46,200 bases of DNA from Caenimonas sedimenti (GTDB lineage Bacteria; Pseudomonadota; Gammaproteobacteria; Burkholderiales; Burkholderiaceae_C): NCBI RefSeq assembly GCF_007833165.1, contig NZ_VOBQ01000030.1, positions 1-46,200 of the forward strand. Direction: 5' to 3'. Position numbers and translations under genes: made by a program. Shown here one piece after another: positions 27,296-33,341 of the stretch; positions within the stretch are counted from its first letter, which is position 1, and each line of letters begins with the position of its first letter. Below the pieces are notes generated by a model. The model was given only the letters and a program-made list of their open reading frames with translations, did no database searches and was not told where the DNA came from.

Positions 27296-28319
27296 CCCGG
27301 CACGCCGATCCGCCCCGCTCGACCGCGAACTTCACGGGCAGGAACTGCTCGATCACGCCGATGTTGGTCGTGGCGTGTTCGGTCAGCTCGGTGCACGTGA
27401 AGGAAGCACCTTCGCCCTTCGCGGAGACCGCCAGTGCCAGCGGGAGCATCCATTGGTCCGCCAGGTGCGGGCCCAGGGCGCCCTCGCTGGACTGGTAGGC
27501 CTTGACCTCTCGCACCAGCGCTTTCGCCACCTGTTCGGCACCGATGCGCTTCTCGCCGAAGCTCGTCGCCACCTCGGTCACGTGCTCATGGGCCAGCGTG
27601 GCCATGAGCGCGTTGCCGGGGCCTTCGTGCTGCGGAAGCCCCTTTGTCCGGAGCTGCTCGGCCTGCCAGCCGAGCAGGCGGCCCAGGGTGGAGAGCTCGC
27701 GCTCCGCCACCGCATGGGGCACGGCCGCCAACAGGCATTCCGCGTACGACTCGACAGCCGGGCCGCGCTCGAGCACGTCGAACGGCGCCAGGCCCCCAGC
27801 AGCCGGACGGATGTGCGCCTCGATTTCACCGCCACCGGCCGGGTAAAAACCGTGGCGGCGCAGCTCGAGCCCCAGCTCCACGCCCAGCCGTTGCAGCAGT
27901 GGCGCGAAGCAACGCTCCAGAAAGTGGAACGGCGGCGCCATGGGGTTGTGCGTGCCGCCGCCCAGCGAAACGTGGCTGGGTTCCGGTGCCAGCATCAGCG
28001 CGGGCAGTACCGTCTGCAGCACCAGCGTGCAGCTGCCGGCCGTGCCGACATTGAAGCTGTAGCTTCCCGCGCGGACGGGGCCGGGCGCGAACACCAGGTC
28101 TTGCGAGCCGGGCTCGGCACCCTCCACCTTCGCTCCCGAGACGGCGGCCGCCGCGCTGACGCAGGTGAGGTGCTGGCGCATGAGCCCCGGCTTCGGGCGC
28201 TTCGCGCGGATGCGGGTCACGGCAATGGGCTGGCCGGTGCACATGGACAAAGCCAGCGCACTGCGCAGGATCTGGCCACCGCCTTCGCCGGTGGAGCCAT
28301 CGATCTGGATCGGGTTCAT
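27255..28319 (-). CDS. rtcA: RNA 3'-terminal phosphate cyclase
   Basis: RtcA converts RNA 3'-phosphates into 2',3'-cyclic phosphates with ATP via a covalent AMP-histidine. The 354-residue protein starts IDGSTGEGGGQILRSALALS, as is typical, and carries the adenylated His at H315 in TEHATTN, equivalent to H309 of E. coli. It is the last gene of the RNA-repair operon, 48 bases after rtcB, and a perfect hairpin spans that junction. The 3' end overlaps the convergent VOC gene by 41 bases. A GA-rich ribosome site lies before the ATG. Confidence 0.96.
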   Translation of the reverse strand: MNPIQIDGSTGEGGGQILRSALALSMCTGQPIAVTRIRAKRPKPGLMRQHLTCVSAAAAVSGAKVEGAEPGSQDLVFAPGPVRAGSYSFNVGTAGSCTLVLQTVLPALMLAPEPSHVSLGGGTHNPMAPPFHFLERCFAPLLQRLGVELGLELRRHGFYPAGGGEIEAHIRPAAGGLAPFDVLERGPAVESYAECLLAAVPHAVAERELSTLGRLLGWQAEQLRTKGLPQHEGPGNALMATLAHEHVTEVATSFGEKRIGAEQVAKALVREVKAYQSSEGALGPHLADQWMLPLALAVSAKGEGASFTCTELTEHATTNIGVIEQFLPVKFAVERGGSACRVTCARLTSPRSAP

Positions 28320-28345
28320 TTTTGTTCTTCTCTTCTCTTCAATCC

Positions 28346-28376
28346 AAAGGGTGAGAGCCCCCGGCCCTCACCCTTT
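28346..28376 (-). repeat. Perfect 10-base hairpin at the rtcB-rtcA junction
   Basis: Arms AAAGGGTGAG and CTCACCCTTT, each 10 bases and perfectly complementary, enclose 11 bases (28356-28366). The rtcB stop codon sits inside one arm. No T-tract follows on the minus strand, so it is more likely an mRNA-processing or stability element, or an attenuator that lowers rtcA relative to rtcB, than a full terminator. Confidence 0.65.
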
Positions 28377-29597
28377 CACACAAACCACCTGCTTCAGCGT
28401 ATGGACCACTTCCACCAGGTCCTTCTGCGCCTCCATCACCGCGTCGATGTCCTTGTAGGCCATCGGGATCTCGTCGATCACGTTCGCGTCCTTGCGGCAT
28501 TCGACCCCTTCGGTCGCGCGGATCTGGTCGTCGACGGTGAACATCTTCTTCGCCTTGGTGCGGCTCATCACGCGGCCGGCGCCGTGGCTGCAGCTCTCGA
28601 AGCTCTCCGGGTTCCCGAGGCCGCGCACGATGTAGCTGCGCGCGCCCATGCTGCCCGGGATGATGCCCAGCTCGCCGCGCTTCGCGCTCACCGCGCCCTT
28701 GCGGGTCACGAACACGTCCTCGCCGAAGTGGCGTTCCTGCTGCACGTAGTTGTGGTGGCAGTTCACCGCCTCGATGTGCGATTCGAAAGGCTTGGTGATC
28801 ACCTTTCGCACCGTCGCGATCAGGTTGACCATCATCACCTCGCGGTTGCGCGCCGCGAACTTCTGCGCCCAGCCGACGCCGCGCACATAGTCGCCGAAGT
28901 ACTGCGCGCCTTCCTCGAAGTACGCCAGGTCCTGGTCGGGCAGGTTGCGCTGGTGCAGCTGCGCATCCTTCTTGGCCAGCTCGATGAAGTGCGTGCCGAT
29001 GGCGTTCCCCACGCCGCGCGAGCCGGAGTGCAGCATGAACCAGACGGCGCCGTCCTCGTCGAGGCAGACCTCGATGAAGTGGTTGCCGGTCCCCAGTGTT
29101 CCCAGGTGCTTGCGGTTGTTGGTGTTCTTCAGGCGCGGGTGCAGTTCGCACAACGCATCGAACTCGTCCGCCAGCGTCGCCCAGGCCTGATCCACCGCGT
29201 CGGGCGGGTTCTCCCAGCTTCCTTCGTCGCGGCCACGGCCGCGCGGCGTGGAGCCGTGCGGCACCGCGCGCTCGATTGCCGCGCGCAGTGGCCCGAGGTT
29301 GTCCGGCAGGTCGTTGGCGTGCAGCGTGGTCTTGCAGGCCATCATCCCGCAGCCGATGTCCACGCCCACCGCCGCGGGGATGATCGCGCGCAGCGTGGGG
29401 ATCACCGACCCCACGGTCGCGCCGATCCCGAGGTGCACGTCGGGCATGGCCGCGATGTGCTTGAACACCACGGGCAGGCGGGCTGCGTTGGCCAGCTGCT
29501 TGCGCGCCTCGTCTTCCACGGGCACGCCGCGCGTCCACATCTTGATGGGGACGCCGCCTTCGGGGTGGTCGATGTTGTAGTTCTGTTGCATGTTCAT
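28368..29597 (-). CDS. rtcB: RNA-splicing ligase RtcB
   Basis: RtcB joins RNA 2',3'-cyclic phosphate or 3'-phosphate ends to 5'-OH ends with GTP and Mn(II). The 409-residue protein (E. coli: 408) has all motifs: MPDVHLGIG near 51-59, DIGCGM with metal ligand C83, GTGNHFIE near 169-176, HSGSRG with H190, CHHN near 280, and SHGAGR with the guanylylated H338. The start ATG at 29597 follows the structured-RNA region directly. It lies downstream of rsr and the two Y-like RNAs and upstream of rtcA, as in the Salmonella RNA-repair operon. Confidence 0.98.
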   Translation of the reverse strand: MNMQQNYNIDHPEGGVPIKMWTRGVPVEDEARKQLANAARLPVVFKHIAAMPDVHLGIGATVGSVIPTLRAIIPAAVGVDIGCGMMACKTTLHANDLPDNLGPLRAAIERAVPHGSTPRGRGRDEGSWENPPDAVDQAWATLADEFDALCELHPRLKNTNNRKHLGTLGTGNHFIEVCLDEDGAVWFMLHSGSRGVGNAIGTHFIELAKKDAQLHQRNLPDQDLAYFEEGAQYFGDYVRGVGWAQKFAARNREVMMVNLIATVRKVITKPFESHIEAVNCHHNYVQQERHFGEDVFVTRKGAVSAKRGELGIIPGSMGARSYIVRGLGNPESFESCSHGAGRVMSRTKAKKMFTVDDQIRATEGVECRKDANVIDEIPMAYKDIDAVMEAQKDLVEVVHTLKQVVCVKG

Positions 29598-29612
29598 CTC
29601 AATTCATTCTCG

Positions 29613-29762
29613 AAAAAGGATGCCTCGTTGCGACCAGGGGTCGGTGAAACAGTTCGTGCTCTACCAGACTGAGCTACGGTCCCCCAGATTTGGGACCGGC
29701 GGGATTCGAACCCACGACCACGAGCTTAGGAGGCTGTAGTTCCACCAGCATTCGCAACGCGA
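29613..29762 (-). ncRNA. YrlA-like Y RNA with circularly permuted tRNA module
   Basis: Read on the minus strand, outer helix CGTTGCGA (29752-29759) pairs with TCGCAACG (29626-29633), and inner helix GGTGGAAC (29739-29746) pairs with GTTTCACC (29643-29650). Inside is a complete tRNA core in permuted order. First come the anticodon-stem 3' strand GCTCG (29721-29725), variable loop TGGTC (29716-29720) and T-arm with loop TTCGAAT (29699-29715). Next come the acceptor 3' strand CGGTCCC (29692-29698), an 8-base closing loop, and the acceptor 5' strand GGGACCG (29677-29683). Last come TA, the D-arm with loop AGTCTGGTA (29658-29674), and CGAAC (29652-29656). There is no anticodon loop or CCA end. Position between rsr and rtcB and this fold match YrlA RNAs bound by Rsr. 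The ends, including the T5 at 29613-29617, are estimates. Confidence 0.85.
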
Positions 29763-29767
29763 CACAC

Positions 29768-29856
29768 AAAAAAGACTCCCGTGAAGCGACAAGGAAGATT
29801 GGCGAGACGCAACATGGAAAATGTAGTCACGCCAAACATTCGCTTCACGACAGCCA
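29768..29856 (-). ncRNA. Second Y-RNA-like hairpin (YrlB position)
   Basis: On the minus strand a 10-base helix CGTGAAGCGA (29840-29849) pairs perfectly with TCGCTTCACG (29780-29789). After an internal loop an inner helix TTGGCG (29830-29835) pairs with CGCCAA (29799-29804), capped by a loop of about 25 bases. A T6 run lies at 29768-29773. The strand segments GCGAATG and CTTGTCGC are closely similar to those of the neighbouring YrlA-like RNA (GCGAATG, CTGGTCGC), suggesting a common Rsr-binding stem. It starts right after the rsr stop. Ends are approximate. Confidence 0.68.
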
Positions 29857-29867
29857 ACATTCAACCA

Positions 29868-31442
29868 TCACTGAACGGCGAGGTCGATCTTCTCGATCTC
29901 GCCCACCCAGTGCTCGGCCCCGGTCTTGCCCTCGGCAAAACGGGCCACGGTCGCGAACACCGCGTCGGAGAAGCCGCCGACATTCATGATGTCGCGCCGC
30001 TCCGCCGCCTGGGTCGTGCCGTACGGCTGGATGTCGATGCAGACCAGGCGCGCCTGTGGATTGCTCTTCTTCAGCACTTCCCACTCGCGCATCGTCTGCG
30101 TCGCACCACGCCGGGTGGCATCGACCCACGACTCGTTGTCCGACACCAGGATCACCAGGTCAACCCGCGCACGCTCCTTGTTCAACAGGGCCAGCGGCGC
30201 GCTGCAGTTGGTGCCACCACCCCCGATGGATGCCAGCGCCTGCGCATTGGTCATCACCGAGTCGCGGGCGTTCAACGCCAGCTTCACCACCGACTGCTCG
30301 AAGGGCAGCACGCGCGCCTGCGGGTTCTTGCGCAGCACCGCCGCGGCAACCAGGGCCGCCACGTCGATGCAGCGCACGCTGGACGTGGCCGAACCGCGAT
30401 GGCCCGTCACAGCCGAGCCCATCGAGCCCGACACGTCGGGGCAAACCACGACACGGCCGGCAAACGCCGGCACGTTGGCCAGCGCCGCTTCCATCGCGTC
30501 CTGCAGCGCGTCGCGCACCGCGGCAGGCACCGCGTCACCTGTCGCCTTGAATGCCGACATCAGCTGGTAGGGCAAGACGCGCGACTGGGCCACGGCCTTG
30601 GGGTCACGCAACTTCGCCGCGATCGCTTCCGCCATGCCGTCGAGCGCAAACACGCCATGACGCGCAAAGGTGTTCAGGTTCTGCCGCACCATCTGCCACG
30701 AACCGGCCCGCGCGATCTGCGCCCATTGGGCCGTGCTCAGGTCCAGCGCGGTCAGCATCTGGAACGGCACCTCGGGCACCTCGGCGGCCACGCCCTGGGC
30801 GCTGGCGCGCTTGAAGCGCTCGAAAGCCTGGGTGATGGGCGGCAAGGCCGCTTCATCGAAAGGCTTGCCGATCAACCAGGCGAACCAGGCGGCGCGCCAG
30901 GCCTCCGCGGGCTTGGGGTGAACCATCTTTACCACGTCGGCCAGCGAAGCCGCGTTGCCCACCGAAGCGTTCAGCAGTTGCTTCTCGCTCGCGGCCAGCA
31001 GCCAGGCCTGCACCAGCTTCTTGGGGCGCGAACCGAGCGACTTGCGCCCCACGGCGCCGCTGCGCACGATCTGCACGAAGCCGCGCAGCATCTTGCCGTT
31101 GTCGACGACGCGGCCGAACACTTGCGCCAGCAATTGCACATCGCGCGCCGCCAGCGTGGCGGCCAGCAGCGCGGGCATGTCTTTCATGGAGCCGGCCTGG
31201 CGCGCGTAGATCGCCGTCTTGGCGACGAATGCGGGCTCCACGGCCTGCGCCAGTGCGGTCACGGCGTCCAGCTGCGATTCGGCGTTGGCGTAGAAGGTCT
31301 GCGACAGGCAGCCGGTGGCCGCCAGTTGCGCCAGCTGATGCCGTGCGCTCAGCGCATAGGCGGGCGCCTGCTCGTGGTTGCGGGCCGTCGCGGCCGGCAG
31401 CAACACGCCCCGGAGCGACTTGAACAGTTGGGTGTTGACCAT
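29868..31442 (-). CDS. rsr: Ro60 homologue Rsr (TROVE and vWA domains)
   Basis: Rsr is the bacterial orthologue of Ro60, a ring-shaped protein that binds Y RNAs and misfolded RNAs and helps exoribonucleases degrade structured RNA. The 524-residue protein has an N-terminal HEAT-like TROVE ring (about 1-320) and a C-terminal von Willebrand A domain with MIDAS motif DVSGSMG at 336-342, the later GGGGTNC threonine loop, and VSDNESW. The ATG at 31442 (MVNTQLFKSL) follows an AGGAGAA ribosome site and is preferred to one 18 bases upstream. It is the first gene of the RNA-repair operon, behind a sigma-54 promoter. Confidence 0.96.
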   Translation of the reverse strand: MVNTQLFKSLRGVLLPAATARNHEQAPAYALSARHQLAQLAATGCLSQTFYANAESQLDAVTALAQAVEPAFVAKTAIYARQAGSMKDMPALLAATLAARDVQLLAQVFGRVVDNGKMLRGFVQIVRSGAVGRKSLGSRPKKLVQAWLLAASEKQLLNASVGNAASLADVVKMVHPKPAEAWRAAWFAWLIGKPFDEAALPPITQAFERFKRASAQGVAAEVPEVPFQMLTALDLSTAQWAQIARAGSWQMVRQNLNTFARHGVFALDGMAEAIAAKLRDPKAVAQSRVLPYQLMSAFKATGDAVPAAVRDALQDAMEAALANVPAFAGRVVVCPDVSGSMGSAVTGHRGSATSSVRCIDVAALVAAAVLRKNPQARVLPFEQSVVKLALNARDSVMTNAQALASIGGGGTNCSAPLALLNKERARVDLVILVSDNESWVDATRRGATQTMREWEVLKKSNPQARLVCIDIQPYGTTQAAERRDIMNVGGFSDAVFATVARFAEGKTGAEHWVGEIEKIDLAVQ

Positions 31443-31484
31443 GGGGTTCTCCTCTTGCATTCAACTTGTGTGGCCTCGTTGATT

Positions 31485-31499
31485 GCAATCGATGTGCCA
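31485..31499 (-). promoter_or_regulatory. Sigma-54 (-24/-12) promoter of the rsr-rtcBA operon
   Basis: Minus-strand TGGCAC-ATCGA-TTGC matches the consensus TGGCACG-N4-TTGC, with the invariant GG and GC at exactly 10 bases spacing. It is 42 bases upstream of the rsr ATG, which gives a short leader of about 30 bases. The divergent gene encodes the sigma-54 activator RtcR, which is known to control rtc operons. RtcR enhancer sites are presumably between 31500 and 31643, but I see no clear dyad there. Confidence 0.88.
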
Positions 31500-31643
31500 A
31501 TTCGGGGCCGCCCCTCCTTCGACTGATGCAAGCCATTGAATTTGTTCAGTATTCGTGGCGATGGACATCCGAAACCGGTCGTCTGTGCGCTCTCGGGATG
31601 CCTAGAGGAATAGAAACATAGCTAGTGTTGTATTCTTCAAGCT

Positions 31644-33341
31644 ATGCCCAAGAAGAAAACCGTCGTGATCGGATTCCTCGGCACGCAGCTCGATGCCGGC
31701 GGCGGCGCGGGCCGCTGGGAGAAGTGGCGGCCCACCGTTTCGATGACGCAGCACGAGGACACGGTGATCCATCGGCTGGAGCTGCTTTACAGCCCGCGCC
31801 ATGAGGCGCTGGCGCAGGGCGTGCAACGCGACATCGCGATGGTGTCGCCCGAGACCGAAGTCCGTCTCGTCGCCATGGACGTGCAGGACCCGTGGGACTT
31901 CGGCGAGATGTACGGCGTGCTCTACGACTGGGTGCGGGCCTACCCATTCCGGCCCGAGACCGAGCAGTACTGGGCGCACATCACCACCGGCACGCACGTC
32001 GCGCAGATCTGCATGTTCCTGCTGGTCGAGTCGCGGTTCATTCCGGGCGTGCTGGTCCAGACTTCGCCGCCGAAGAAGCAGACCAGTGCGGATCCCGGCA
32101 GCTTCGCCTTGATCGACCTGGACCTCTCGCGCTACGACGTGCTGGCCAAGCGCTTCGAACAGGAGCAGCACGATGCGCTGGCTTTCCTGAAGAGCGGCAT
32201 CGACACGCGCAACCAGCGCTTCAACGCGTTGATCGAGGAGATCGAGCGCGTCGCGGTGCGCTCGCGCGCGCCGATCCTGCTGACGGGCCCGACCGGCGCG
32301 GGCAAGTCGCACCTGGCCCGTCGCATGTTCGAACTCAAGAAGTCGCGTCACCAGGTCAAGGGCGGCTTTGTCGAGGTGAACTGCGCCACCCTGCGCGGTG
32401 ACGGCGCCGCGTCAGCCTTGTTCGGCCACACCAAGGGCGCATTCACGGGCGCTGCAGCCAGCCGCGCCGGGCTGCTGCGCGCGGCCCACGAAGGCGTGTT
32501 GTTCCTCGACGAGATCGGCGAGCTCGGGCCGGACGAGCAGGCGATGCTGCTGATGGCGATCGAAGACAAGCGCTTCTTCCCGGTCGGCGGCGACCACGAG
32601 GTCACCAGCGATTTCCAGCTGATCGCCGGAACCAACCGCGACCTGCGCTTCGACGTCGCGCAGGGGCGTTTCCGGGAAGACCTGTACGCGCGCATCAACC
32701 TGTGGTCGTACACGCTGCCCGGGCTCTCACAGCGGCCGGAAGACCTGGAGCCCAACATCCACCACCTGCTCGCCAAGGCCGCGGCGGAGACCGGCCGGGC
32801 GGTGCGCTTCAACGCGGAAGCCAAGGTGCGCTATCTCGAATTCGCCCAGTCCGCCGCGGCGCTCTGGAGCGGCAACTTCCGCGACCTGTCGGCCAGCGTC
32901 ACGCGGCTGGCCACGCTGGCGGATGGCGGGCGGATCTCGCTGGCGCAGGTCGATGCCGAGTTGGTCCGGCTGAAGTGGTTGTGGCAACGCCAGGACGGTG
33001 GCGCTTCAGCCGCAGGCGGCGTTGACCTGGAAACGCTGGTGCCCGAGTCGACGCTGGCGGCCATGGACCTGTTCGACCGCATGCAGCTCGAAGCCGTCGT
33101 CGGCGTCTGCCGGCAGGCGCGGTCGCTGTCGGAGGCGGGCCGGAAGCTGTACGACCGGTCGCGCAGCAAGCGAACCGTGGTGAACGATGCTGACCGCCTG
33201 CGCAAGTATCTGCAAAAGCATGGGCTGAACTGGGAAGCGGTCAGCGCCAGAGGTGACAGGTCAGCCGAGCGCGCGCCGCCCCGCCGCGAGCGTCTGCTTG
33301 GAGCCCCAGTAGTCCGCCCACGGATCCACCGTCTGGAATGA
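31644..33341 (+). CDS. rtcR: Sigma-54-dependent activator RtcR (CARF-AAA+-HTH)
   Basis: RtcR senses RNA damage products through its N-terminal CARF domain and opens the sigma-54 promoter of the rtc operon. The 565-residue protein shows the CARF domain (about 1-180, starting KKKTVVIGFLGT), Walker A GPTGAGKS at 215-222, the sigma-54 contact loop GAFTGA at 265-270, Walker B LFLDE at 286-290, and a C-terminal HTH (KRTVVNDADRLRKYL). E. coli RtcR has 532 residues; here the C-terminus continues about 30 residues past the expected end, into DNA antisense to the ligD 3' end. It is divergent from rsr. Confidence 0.96.
   Translation: MPKKKTVVIGFLGTQLDAGGGAGRWEKWRPTVSMTQHEDTVIHRLELLYSPRHEALAQGVQRDIAMVSPETEVRLVAMDVQDPWDFGEMYGVLYDWVRAYPFRPETEQYWAHITTGTHVAQICMFLLVESRFIPGVLVQTSPPKKQTSADPGSFALIDLDLSRYDVLAKRFEQEQHDALAFLKSGIDTRNQRFNALIEEIERVAVRSRAPILLTGPTGAGKSHLARRMFELKKSRHQVKGGFVEVNCATLRGDGAASALFGHTKGAFTGAAASRAGLLRAAHEGVLFLDEIGELGPDEQAMLLMAIEDKRFFPVGGDHEVTSDFQLIAGTNRDLRFDVAQGRFREDLYARINLWSYTLPGLSQRPEDLEPNIHHLLAKAAAETGRAVRFNAEAKVRYLEFAQSAAALWSGNFRDLSASVTRLATLADGGRISLAQVDAELVRLKWLWQRQDGGASAAGGVDLETLVPESTLAAMDLFDRMQLEAVVGVCRQARSLSEAGRKLYDRSRSKRTVVNDADRLRKYLQKHGLNWEAVSARGDRSAERAPPRRERLLGAPVVRPRIHRLE

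Noticed and set aside
29650..29725. A normal tRNA gene on the minus strand
   Set aside because: T-arm and D-arm are present but in reversed order, with no anticodon loop and a loop where the acceptor ends should be; position between rsr and rtcB fits a YrlA RNA instead.
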